64,000 bases of DNA from Nocardia asteroides (lineage in GTDB: Bacteria; Actinomycetota; Actinomycetes; Mycobacteriales; Mycobacteriaceae), in the NCBI RefSeq assembly GCF_021183625.1, contig NZ_CP089214.1:2852001-2916000 (forward strand), read 5' to 3'. The notes beneath the pieces were generated by a model. The model did no database searches and was not told the origin of the DNA. It saw only the letters and a program-made list of their open reading frames with translations. Shown piece by piece: positions 19,927-29,400 of this stretch. The translations under genes and the position numbers were made by a program. Within the stretch, counting starts at the first letter, position 1. The number at the start of each line of letters is the position of its first letter.

Positions 19927-21107
19927 CGGCCCACCTCCGCCCCCCGCGCGACCGCGACCAGCCCGGCCAGCCGCTCGATGGCCGCGGGCACCACCCAGTC
20001 GTCCCGGCGCAGGGCGGCCAGGGTGGTGGCCGGGACGACGACCAGGTCCGGCGGCCCGGTCTCGACGGCGCGCACGAGCAGCGCGAACGCCGCGTCCCAG
20101 CGCGCCCGCTCCGGGCGCTTGCGGACGGCGGCGACGACGCCGTCGAGCGCGGCCTGGCGCAGGTCGCCGCGCTCGGGGAGCTCGGCGGCGGCGGGGTCGG
20201 CGAGCAGCGTTTCGGGGTCGGGCAGCTCCATCCGGTCCATGCTGCTGAGCAGCTCGAAGCCGGGGCCGTCGCCGACGGTGCCGCGGACCAGCAGGGAGAG
20301 CACCTCCCGGCCGACGCCCGACGCGGTGGCGAAGGCGACCAGCCGCACCGTCATCTCCCAGCTGCGCGGCGACGGCCAGGCGCCGCCGCGCTGCGTCTCC
20401 CCGCTCGGCAGCCGGTGCACGAGCAGCGGCCGGGCGGCGAGCAGCACGCACACCGCGCGGCGAGCGAAAGTTACGGCCGCCGCGAACTTTCCGGGGTCGA
20501 GCACGGGCAGCGTCGCCCGCGGCCAGGTGCCGCCGAGGCCGCGGACGACCACGTCGTGGTCGTGCGTCCAGTACAGGTGCACGAAGCGGTTGGCCAGCGG
20601 CGGGCTGAGTTCCCAGCCGTCGGCGGCGGAGGCGCGCGGATTGGCGGCGGCGACGATGCGGACACCGTCCGGCAACCGGAGCGCGCCGATCCGGCGCTCC
20701 AGCACCAGCCGGAGCAGGGCGGCCTGCACGGCGGGCGGCGCGGTGGAGAGTTCGTCCAGGAAGAGCAGGCCGCGGCCGGCGCGGACCAGCCGGACGGCCC
20801 AGTCCGGCGGCGCCATCGGGACGCCCTCGGTGGCGGGGTCGGCGCCGATCACCGGCAGCCCGGAGAAGTCGGACGGCTCGTGCACGCTGGCGATCACCGT
20901 GGTCAGCGGGAGCTCGAGGGTCTCGGCGAGCTGGGTGAGCGCGGCGGTCTTGCCGATGCCGGGCTCACCCCAGAGCAGGACCGGGAGGTCGGCGGCCACG
21001 GCGAGGGTCAGGGCGTCGAGCTGGGTGTCGGGGCGGGGTTCGGTGCTGGTGGCGTTGAGCAGGCCGAGGAGGTCGCGGGCAGCGTTCATTTGGGACATTT
21101 CAGGCAT
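19923..21107 (-). CDS. MoxR-family AAA+ ATPase
   Basis: This 394-residue protein is an AAA+ ATPase of the MoxR type, a chaperone-like machine. The Walker A loop is LLWGEPGIGKTAALTQL, Walker B is GLLFLDELSTAPPAVQ, and sensor-1 is in RIVAAANPRA. It is the middle gene of a three-gene minus-strand operon: an unknown gene upstream (32-bp gap) and the VWA protein downstream (4-bp overlap). The first of three close ATG codons is used; ATG at 21098 or 21089 is also possible. Confidence 0.85.
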   Translation of the reverse strand: MPEMSQMNAARDLLGLLNATSTEPRPDTQLDALTLAVAADLPVLLWGEPGIGKTAALTQLAETLELPLTTVIASVHEPSDFSGLPVIGADPATEGVPMAPPDWAVRLVRAGRGLLFLDELSTAPPAVQAALLRLVLERRIGALRLPDGVRIVAAANPRASAADGWELSPPLANRFVHLYWTHDHDVVVRGLGGTWPRATLPVLDPGKFAAAVTFARRAVCVLLAARPLLVHRLPSGETQRGGAWPSPRSWEMTVRLVAFATASGVGREVLSLLVRGTVGDGPGFELLSSMDRMELPDPETLLADPAAAELPERGDLRQAALDGVVAAVRKRPERARWDAAFALLVRAVETGPPDLVVVPATTLAALRRDDWVVPAAIERLAGLVAVARGAEVGR

Positions 21108-21139
21108 GGGGGCATCACCGTGGGGAGAGTAGGAGTGGG

Positions 21140-22450
21140 TCAGCGCTTGGTGGCGTGCCGCGGGTGGGCGCGGGCGGCCCGGCGCGGTGTGCGCCGGGGT
21201 GGCGGGCCGGTCGGGGTGAGCCCGGCGCGGTAGAGGCCGTGCGTGATTCGCCGCTCGGCGGCGGTTTCCAGTTCGTCGCGGAGCGGGCCGTCGCGCAGCA
21301 GGGCGCCGGGGCCGAGCAGCCCGTCGACGGCGGCGAGCGCACCGCGAATATCGCCGTGGCGCAGGCGTTCACCGATGCCGGCGAGGGCGTCCGGGTCGCG
21401 GTGGGCCCGGTCGATCACGCGCAGGCAGGGCAGGGGGGTTCCGGAGAGCGCGACCAGGAGTTCCTCGCGGCGGAGTTCGGCCGGGGTGTGGTCGATGGCG
21501 GTCAGTACGCCGTCGACCAAGCCGAGCCGGTGTTGCTCGCCCCGGCACTCGACGAGCAGTTGTTCCGGTGGGTTCGGCGCGGCGGGCGGTTCGTGGCCGG
21601 GGGCGAGCGCCGCGGCGACGAGGGGGTGCAGGCGGTCGGGGGTGATGGCGCCCGCGCGCAGGAGCTCCAGATCGGGAAGGGTCCAGGTCGCCGCGTCCGG
21701 GAGGATCGGGAGTGCGGAGAGCGCGCCGCGGGGGTAGGGCAGGTCGGGTGGGAGGTTCACCAGCACGCGGCGGCGGGCGCCGAGCCGTACCAGCACCGGT
21801 CCGGGCGGGCGGGCGTCGGCGTGCAGGAGGAGGCGTGCCTCGTCCGCCCAGCGCTCGGCGGCACAACCCGGCGGCAGGGGGCCGGACACCGGCACGCCGG
21901 GGGCGCGCGCTCCGGCCGCGCGCGCGTCGCCGGTGTCGGCCCCGACCGCGCGCAGGGCGAGATCGGCACCGAGTTCCGTTGCACCGCAACGCAGCGCCAA
22001 CTCCCCCGCCCGTCGCGCATCCCACAGGTGCCGGTGCAGATCGAGCCGGAACCGCCGGTCGGGCCGCGGGTGCGGATGCGCCCCGGCCGCGCCCCCGTCC
22101 CACAGCGCGAGACTCACCCGCTGCCCGGCATCGGCCCAGGCGGGTGCGGTGCGCACCACGAGATGGACTGGCCCGTAGCGGGCCAGCGTCATGGTCAGCC
22201 CCGGATGCAACAGCCCGTCCGGGGCGATCCGGGGTAGGTGCCAGCGCAGCAGATCCGGTGCCAGGCAGCGGAGATCGGCGCGCACCGGCGGGGGAAGCGC
22301 ACGGGGATCGAGGTCGAGATCGAACCCGGCCGCGGCGCACGCCCCGGCCCAGTCGCCGGCGAGCCGCCGGGCGGTACAGGTTTCGATCATCGCCGCGGGT
22401 ACCGCGAATTCGCGGACGCGCAGCCAGAGGGAGATTCGGGCTTCGTTCAT
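21140..22450 (-). CDS. Unknown third component of the MoxR/VWA operon
   Basis: This 436-residue protein is rich in Ala, Arg and Leu and has no recognised domain. It begins MNEARISLWLRVREFAVPAAM and contains blocks such as RPDRRFRLDLHRHLWDARRAGELALRCGATE and a C-terminal region of short helices (DALAGIGERLRHGDIRGALAAVDGLLGP). No membrane helices or signal peptide are seen. Being first in an operon with MoxR and VWA genes, it is a candidate substrate, sensor or effector of that ATPase. An ATG at 22450 is used; a GTG two codons upstream is also possible. Confidence 0.7.
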   Translation of the reverse strand: MNEARISLWLRVREFAVPAAMIETCTARRLAGDWAGACAAAGFDLDLDPRALPPPVRADLRCLAPDLLRWHLPRIAPDGLLHPGLTMTLARYGPVHLVVRTAPAWADAGQRVSLALWDGGAAGAHPHPRPDRRFRLDLHRHLWDARRAGELALRCGATELGADLALRAVGADTGDARAAGARAPGVPVSGPLPPGCAAERWADEARLLLHADARPPGPVLVRLGARRRVLVNLPPDLPYPRGALSALPILPDAATWTLPDLELLRAGAITPDRLHPLVAAALAPGHEPPAAPNPPEQLLVECRGEQHRLGLVDGVLTAIDHTPAELRREELLVALSGTPLPCLRVIDRAHRDPDALAGIGERLRHGDIRGALAAVDGLLGPGALLRDGPLRDELETAAERRITHGLYRAGLTPTGPPPRRTPRRAARAHPRHATKR

Positions 22451-22502
22451 CAGCACACCCCGTGTGCGAACGAAACCTCCGTTCCGTACTCGGAAGAGGT
22501 AA

Positions 22503-23924
22503 TCATCGTTTCGACGATAGCACCCACGGCGCGGCGCCGATGGTGGCCCTGCGGTCCGGCAACGCCAGCGTGACCCCGGCGAGCAGCAGTGCGACCAGCG
22601 CGATGGCGCTGAGCATGACCATGCTGCCGCCGAGCGTGTGCGCGCGGAAGAAGAGCGCGGCGAGCACGGCGAGCCCGACCGAGTTGCCGATCTGCTCGAC
22701 GGTCGGCAGCAGCCCGGATGCCTCGCCCATGTCGCGGTCGTCGAGCCCCGCCAGCATGATCGGCTGCAGCGGGATCCCGAACACCCCGACGCCGAATCCG
22801 GCCAGGAAGACCGGGCCGGTGACGAGCAGCAGGTTCACCGTGCCGTCGGTGATGTGCAGGTAGCAGACGCCGACCACGACCCAGAGCCCGAACGAGGCGA
22901 TCCCGGCGGCCAGGGTGCGGATACCGAAGCGCTGCACCAGGATCGGCGAGACGATGGCGCCCGCGCCCGCGCCGATGGCGAACGGTGTCATGGCGATGCC
23001 GGTGCGCAGCGCGGAGAAGCCGAGCACCTCCTGCAGCAGGATGGAGACGGTGAAGACGAAGGCGGTGAAGAGCCCGAAGAACACCGTCACCAGCACCGAG
23101 CCGACGGCGAAGCCGCGGTCGCCGAAGAGGTCGAGCCGGACGAGCGCGATCCCGCCGCGCCGCCGGGTGGCGCGCTCGTAGGCGACGAAACCCGCCCCGA
23201 GCGCCAGCGCCGCCACGATGCCGCAGGCGTGCACGATCCGCCACCCGGCCTGCTGGCTGTCGGCCAGCGCGAAGAGCAGCAGGAACAGCGCGGCGGTGGC
23301 GAGCACCGAGCCGCGGAGGTCGAGCGGGGGCCGCTCCGGCGCCGGGCCGATCTTCAGGTATTTGAGCGCGAGCCCGATGGCGATGATGCCGAGCGGCAGG
23401 TTCATCAGGAAGATGACGGGCCAGCCGAGCCCGAACGGGTCGACGGTGATCAGCACCCCGCCGAGGATCGGGCCGAGCATGCCCGCGAATCCGGCGACCG
23501 CGCCGTAGCCGGCGAAGGCGTAGGGCTGGTGATCGCGGCGGAAGGTCGCGGTGATCACCGCGATGGTCTGCGCCGCCATCCCGGCCCCCGCCACGCCCTG
23601 CACGATCCGGGCGATCACGAGTTCCAGTGCGCTGTGCGAGATTCCGCACCACACCGAGGCGGCGGTGAAGGCCGCCGCCGACCAGAGGAACATCCGGCGG
23701 CGGCCGGTGATCGCGCCGAGCCTGGCCGCGGTGAGCAGCGCGCAGGCGAAGGCCAGCGAATACCCTGCCACCACCCACAGCTGCTGCGCGCGCGTAGCGC
23801 CGAGTTCGGTGGTGATCACCGGGAGCGCGGTGTTGACGATGGTGACGTCGATCATCTGCATGAAGACCGAGAGCAGGCAGGCGCTGAACGCCCCGATCGC
23901 GACGGTCGCCTCCCGCCGGGTCAC
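22503..23924 (-). CDS. MFS drug/lipid exporter, DHA2 (EmrB/QacA) family
   Basis: This 473-residue membrane protein has the 14-helix layout of DHA2 proton antiporters. Landmarks are the first helix with MQMIDVTIVNTALP (motif D), LGAITGRRRMFLW (motif A) and GPILGGVL (motif C, the antiporter signature). The start is a GTG preceded by GAAGG with 7-nt spacing. It lies 108 bp downstream of mmpL on the same strand, so it is probably in that operon and may export the same product or a toxic compound. Substrate cannot be read from sequence. Confidence 0.87.
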   Translation of the reverse strand: MTRREATVAIGAFSACLLSVFMQMIDVTIVNTALPVITTELGATRAQQLWVVAGYSLAFACALLTAARLGAITGRRRMFLWSAAAFTAASVWCGISHSALELVIARIVQGVAGAGMAAQTIAVITATFRRDHQPYAFAGYGAVAGFAGMLGPILGGVLITVDPFGLGWPVIFLMNLPLGIIAIGLALKYLKIGPAPERPPLDLRGSVLATAALFLLLFALADSQQAGWRIVHACGIVAALALGAGFVAYERATRRRGGIALVRLDLFGDRGFAVGSVLVTVFFGLFTAFVFTVSILLQEVLGFSALRTGIAMTPFAIGAGAGAIVSPILVQRFGIRTLAAGIASFGLWVVVGVCYLHITDGTVNLLLVTGPVFLAGFGVGVFGIPLQPIMLAGLDDRDMGEASGLLPTVEQIGNSVGLAVLAALFFRAHTLGGSMVMLSAIALVALLLAGVTLALPDRRATIGAAPWVLSSKR

Positions 23925-24032
23925 CGCGGCGCCTTCTCGAATATCGGACCATTCGACGAAGCGAGCAGTTCTCCGCTCGCCCGGCGCGGATTCTTCGGCA
24001 TATTCACTCCTGGCCCGGGACCATGGTCGACG

Positions 24033-26216
24033 TTATTCACGGCCGGCCGCCACCGGTATTCGCGGACTTTTGTGATCGCTACCAATTCCGGCGCGCGGCG
24101 GTTCGATACGTTTCCCAATTCCCCACCACGAGGCATCGCCGGATATGCGCATGATCGCGGGGACGAGCAGCACCCGCAGAATCGCGGCATCGATGAAGAG
24201 CGCGGTCACCATGCCGACCGCGATGTACTGCATCATCACCAGGTCGGAGAGGGCGAAGGCGCCGCAGACGACGAGCAGGATGAGCGCGGCGGCGGTGATT
24301 ATCCAGCCGGTGCGGGCGATGCCGTCGCGCACCGCCTCGGTGGTGGAGGCGCCCCCGGCCCGCGCCTCGACGATCCGGGCCAGCAGGAACACCTGGTAGT
24401 CGGTGGAGAGGCCGTAGATCACCGAGACGATCAGCACCAGGACCAGCGCCATGATCGGCTGCGGCGTGAAGCCGAGCACCCCCGCGCCGTTACCGTCGAC
24501 GAAGATCCAGGTCAGCACGCCGAGCGTGGAGCCGAGGCCGAGCAGGTTCAGGAACCCGGCCTGCAGTGGCAGCACGATCGAGCCGAAGGCGACCATCATG
24601 AGCACCGTGGTGATCAGGAAGACCAGCACCACCATGAGCGGCAGCCGGTCGAGCAGCGCGGCCACGCTGTCCCGCTCGCTCGCGGGCTGCCCGCCGACCA
24701 GCACGATGGTGCCCGGCGGGGTCGGCATGGCGCGCAGGTAGTCGATGGTGGCGCCGGCATCGCTGACCACGGTGTTCGTCGTGAAGACGCCGAGGTCGGA
24801 CTGCGCCTGCAGCGCGTCCGGGAACGGCGCCTCCAGCCCGGGCGCGCCGTTCGCGCGCCGCACCACCTCGCCGATCACCGAGGTGTCGAAGGTGATCACC
24901 ACCAGGTCGACCGGGTTGATCTGGCGCAGCGGGAAGAGCTCGTCGAAGTGCTGCTGGGCGGTGCGGGTCGGGTGCTCGGGGGGCAGGAAGCGCTCGGAGA
25001 TCCCGCCGAAGGCCACGTCCCGCACCGGGGCGATGAGGATCAGCAGCAGCGCCACCACCGGCACCGCGACCAGCCACGGCCTGCGCATCACCCGGCCCGC
25101 GATCCGGCCCCACGGATTGTCACGTTGCTCGATGTCGGCCCGGCGGGCGTGGAAGCGGTTGACGCCGAGCCGGTCCACCCGGTGTCCGAGGATGGCGAGC
25201 ATGGCGGGCAGCACGGTCACCGAGACCGCGGCGGCCAGCGCAACCGTGATCATGGCGCCGAGCGCGAAGGAGCGCAGGAAACCATGCGGGAACAGCAGGA
25301 TCGCGCCGGAGGCGACCACCACGATGGTGGCGGAGAAGGCCACCGTGCGGCCCGCCGTCGCCACCGAGCGGGCGACGGCGTCCGGCGCCGGGCGGCCCGC
25401 GGCCAGCTCCTCGCGGAACCGGCTCACGATGAAGAGCCCGTAGTCGATGGCGAGGCCGAGCCCGATCATCGACACCACCGGCGAGACGAACGAGTTCACC
25501 TCCATGACGTGCGTCAACAGCCGGACGACGCCCCACGCCCCGAGCACGGTGAGCCCGCCGACGATGAGCGGCAGCGCCGCGGCGACCACCCCGCCGAACA
25601 GGAAGAACAGCAGCACCGCCACCGCGGGGATGGCGAGGAGTTCCATCCGCCGCTGGTCGTGCGCCATGGTGTCGTTGAGCGCGAGCGCGACCGGCTGCGC
25701 GCCCGCCACCTCCAGCACCACCCCCGGCAGCACGAGCCCGTCGGCGATCTGCCGGTAGTTGTTCAGCACCTCGGTGTCGTCGCGGCCGCGCACCGCGACC
25801 GAGGCGAAGGCGTGCTCGCCGTCGGGGGTGCCGAAGACGTCGGGGACCGCGAGCCCGGTGCTCGTCTCCCAGTAGCTGCCGTTGATCTTCTCGATCCGGT
25901 CCGGGAAGCGCTCCGGCAGCCCGTTCAGGAAGCCGGTGACGGTGGCCGCGAACGCCGGGTCGTCCACGGTCTTTCCGGCCGGGGCGTGGAAGACCAGCAG
26001 CACGTCGGCGACGTGGTTGTGGCCGAACGCCTCGTCCTGCACCCGCAGCGCCCGCGCCGACTCCGAACCGGGGTCGTCCCAGCCGCTCACGCTGAGGTGC
26101 GCGGGCAGCCCGATGCCGTACCCGCCGAGCGCGAGCAGCCCGCCGACCACCACCGTGAGCACCAGGAATCGACGCCGGACGATCAACTCGATCCACCGGC
26201 CGAATCCACCGGACAA
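24033..26216 (-). CDS. mmpL: MmpL-family RND lipid transporter
   Basis: This 727-residue protein is an MMPL/RND transporter of the inner membrane, moving cell-envelope lipids with the proton gradient. It has two repeats, each with one helix, a periplasmic loop and five more helices; the signatures FVSPVVSMIGLGLAIDYGLFIVSRFREEL and VLVLIVSVIYGLSTDYQVFLLARIVE carry the Asp-Tyr pairs typical of the proton relay. It is short compared with MmpL3/8, lacking a long cytoplasmic tail. The TTG at 26216 has GGGAGG with ideal spacing, while a GTG at 26222 overlaps that site. It is divergent from the PKS gene across 256 bp, pointing to export of the PKS product. Confidence 0.88.
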   Translation of the reverse strand: MSGGFGRWIELIVRRRFLVLTVVVGGLLALGGYGIGLPAHLSVSGWDDPGSESARALRVQDEAFGHNHVADVLLVFHAPAGKTVDDPAFAATVTGFLNGLPERFPDRIEKINGSYWETSTGLAVPDVFGTPDGEHAFASVAVRGRDDTEVLNNYRQIADGLVLPGVVLEVAGAQPVALALNDTMAHDQRRMELLAIPAVAVLLFFLFGGVVAAALPLIVGGLTVLGAWGVVRLLTHVMEVNSFVSPVVSMIGLGLAIDYGLFIVSRFREELAAGRPAPDAVARSVATAGRTVAFSATIVVVASGAILLFPHGFLRSFALGAMITVALAAAVSVTVLPAMLAILGHRVDRLGVNRFHARRADIEQRDNPWGRIAGRVMRRPWLVAVPVVALLLILIAPVRDVAFGGISERFLPPEHPTRTAQQHFDELFPLRQINPVDLVVITFDTSVIGEVVRRANGAPGLEAPFPDALQAQSDLGVFTTNTVVSDAGATIDYLRAMPTPPGTIVLVGGQPASERDSVAALLDRLPLMVVLVFLITTVLMMVAFGSIVLPLQAGFLNLLGLGSTLGVLTWIFVDGNGAGVLGFTPQPIMALVLVLIVSVIYGLSTDYQVFLLARIVEARAGGASTTEAVRDGIARTGWIITAAALILLVVCGAFALSDLVMMQYIAVGMVTALFIDAAILRVLLVPAIMRISGDASWWGIGKRIEPPRAGIGSDHKSPRIPVAAGRE

Positions 26217-26379
26217 TGTCACCTCCCGACCCTCGAACCGCACTCCCCGACACCTGAAACATAAGCACCGGCAATGGCTTCCACAGCCCCCCGATTCGAC
26301 CGGTTCGAGATTCCACAACTGATTCGGGACCGTGTTGTGAACTGTCCCTGAAACATCGAGCGGCACCTGTGAGCGTGGT

Positions 26380-26385
26380 TACGCT
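26380..26385 (+). promoter_or_regulatory. Possible -10 element of the PKS operon
   Basis: TACGCT in the context GTGGTTACGCTGAC lies about 88 bp before the PKS start, in the 256-bp divergent region with mmpL. No strong -35 is seen. The call is tentative. Confidence 0.3.
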
Positions 26386-26472
26386 GACCCCAGTCGCCAG
26401 CTGCGTTGGCCATTTTCACGAGTCGCCCGGAAATCGGTGGCGCTCGAATCAATCCGGCTCGGGAGGATATGC

Positions 26473-29400
26473 ATGTCGGATATCGCGATCGTCGGCATCG
26501 GTTGCCGTTTCGCAGGAGGAATCGACTCACCGGACACTTTCTGGGATTTCGTCCTGGACAAGCGGGACGGCGTCGTGGAGATGCCGGCGGACCGATGGGA
26601 CTACCGCCGCTACTACGACCCGGAGCCGCGCACGCCGGGGCGCAGCTACACCAAGCACGGCGCCTTCATGACCACCGATCCGTGGGAGTTCGACCCGGAC
26701 TTCTTCGGCATCTCGCCGCGCGAGGCCACCGTGCTCGATCCGCAGCAGCGGCTCATGCTCGAGGTCACCTGGGAGGCGCTGGACGACGCCGGGATCGCGC
26801 GGCACGCGGCGGGCGGCCCGGTCGGCGTGTACGTGGGCGGTTTCGTGGTGGACCAGTCGGTGATCGGCGTGGTCGGCCCTGCGTTGTTCCACACCGACAT
26901 GCACACCCCGGCGAGCGCCTCGTACACCATGCTCTCCAACCGAATCTCCTACGCGCTCAACCTGGTCGGGCCCGCGATCACCGTGGACACGGCCTGTTCG
27001 TCGTCGCTGGTCGCCTTCCACCTGGCCTGCCAGGCGCTGACGAACGGCGACTGCGAGGTGGCGCTGGCGGGCGGCGTGAACGTCATGCTGCAGCCGGAGA
27101 CCTTCGTCCTCATGTGCAAGGGCGGCTTCCTCGCGACCGACGGCCGCTGCAAGTCCTTCGACGCCTCCGCCGACGGCTACGGCCGCGGCGAGGGCGCGGG
27201 CATGGTGGCGCTGAAGAAGCTGGACGACGCGGTCCGCGCCGGCGACCGGATCTACGCCGTGGTCAAGGCGACCGGCTCGAACCAGGACGGCCGCACCACC
27301 GCGATCACCGTGCCGAACGTGGATTCGCAGGAGTCGCTTGCCCGTTCGGTGTGCGTGCGCTCGGGGCTGGCCCCGGAGTCGATCACCTACGTGGAGGCGC
27401 ACGGCACCGGCACCCTGGTCGGCGACCCGGTGGAGCTGCGCGCGCTGGGCCGGGTCTTCGGCGCGCCGTCCGGGCGCACCGAATCGCTCGGCGTCGGCTC
27501 GGTGAAGTCGACCATCGGGCACACCGAGGCGGCCGCAGGCGTCGCCAGCGTGATCAAGGCCGCGCTGGCCATCAGGCACAGGACCATCCCGCCGCAGGGC
27601 TGGATCGACAAGCCCAACCCGGACATCCCCTTCGACGAGCTCGGGCTGCACGTCCAGACCGAGGCCGAGCCGCTGCCCGCCGCCGCCCCGCTGATGTCGG
27701 TCGCGGTCAACGGCTTCGGCTACGGCGGCACCAACGCGCACGCCATCCTGCAGGAGTACCGCCCCGCCACCGTGCTCGAGCCTGCCCGCGAGCCGAAGCA
27801 CTACGGCGTGCTGCCGATCTCGGCCCGCGGCACCGCGGCGGCCCGCGCGCTGGCAGGCCGCTTCGCCGACCTGATCACCGGCGGCGCCGACCCGGCCCGG
27901 CTGGCCGAGGCCGCCTGGACCCGGATGGCGCACCACCAGCACCGCACCGGCATGCTGCTCGGCGACACCGACGACCTGCTGCGCGAGCTGCGCGCCTTCG
28001 CGGGCGGCGAGGGCAGGGACGCGGTGCGCACCATCGTGGCCCGCACCACCGAGCCGGTCTTCGTCTTCTCCGGCATGGGCCCGCAGTGGTGGGGCATGGC
28101 GCGCGAACTGCTCGGCGCCGACGGCGCTTTCGCCGCGGCGGCGCAGGAGATCGATGACGAGTTCCGCGCGCTCGCCGGCTGGTCGATCATCGAGGAGCTG
28201 CGCAGGCCCGAGGAGGAGTCGCGGGTCGGCAGCACCGAGGTCGCGCAGCCGGCGAACTTCCTGGTGCAGGTGGCGCTGGTCCGGGAGCTGGAGCGGTACG
28301 GCATCGCGCCCGCCGCCATCGTCGGGCACAGCGTCGGCGAGGTCTCCGCGGCCTACGTCAGCGGGGTGCTCTCGCTGCGCGACGCCGTGCTGGTCGCCTA
28401 CCACCGCGCCCGGCTGCAGGCCACCACCGCGGGCACCGGCGGCATGCTCGCCGTCGGGCTCAGCCCCGACCAGGCCCGCGAGCTGGTCGAGAACGATCCG
28501 CGGGTCGATATCGCCGCGATCAACAGCGCGACCTCGCTCACCCTCTCCGGCGATGTCGACCGGCTGGACGAGATCGCCGAGAAGCTCACCGAGGACGGCG
28601 TTTTCGCGCGCCGCCTGCGGGTCGAGGTGCCCTACCACAGCCGGCTCATGGACCCGATCCTGGCCGAGCTGCGCTCGGTGCTTGCCCAGCTCGACCCGCG
28701 GCCGCCGACGATCCCGCTGTACTCCTCGGTCACCGGCGACGAGGTGACCGGCCCGGACTGGGGCGCCGAGTACTGGTGCGCCAATGTCCGCGAGCCGGTG
28801 CGCTTCGCCGACGCCGTCGCGAAGCTGATCGCCGAGCGGCGGGTCTTCCTCGAGGTCGGGCCGCACCCGGTGCTGTCCGGCAATATCCGGGAGATCCTGC
28901 TCGGCGCGGACGTGAACGGCACCACGGTGCCGACGCTGGACCGCAAGCAGCCCGACTCGGACAGCCTGCGCCGCACCCTGATCGGGCTGTACGGCGCAGG
29001 CGTGCTCGACCTGGAGGCCCTGTTCCCGGCCGAGGACGGCGCGGTCCCGCACACGCCGCTGCCGCGCTACCCGTGGCAGCGCACCCGGCTGCACTCCGCG
29101 CTACCGCTCTTCGAGCAGGCCAGGCTCGGCACGCCCGGCGGCTACGCCATGCTCGGCGACCCGGACGTCGAGGGGCGGCCGGACTACCTGCTCCAGGTCG
29201 GCACCGAGCTGCTGCCGTGGCTGGCCGACCACGTGGTCAACAACATCAAGATCATGCCGGGCGCGGCCTACCTCGACGCCGCGCTCAGCGCCACCGCGAA
29301 GCGGCTCGGCGTCGACCGGGTCGCGCTGGAGCAGGTGCGCTTCGTCGCGCCGCTCATCATGGGCGCGCCGGACACCCCGCTGCTCGCGCTGACCATCGAG

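Noticed and set aside
22638..26264. Very long plus-strand open frame opposite the MFS and mmpL genes
   Set aside because: The composition (His, Asp, Arg, Gln rich) is that of a reverse-frame artefact; the membrane-protein pattern on the minus strand is clear.
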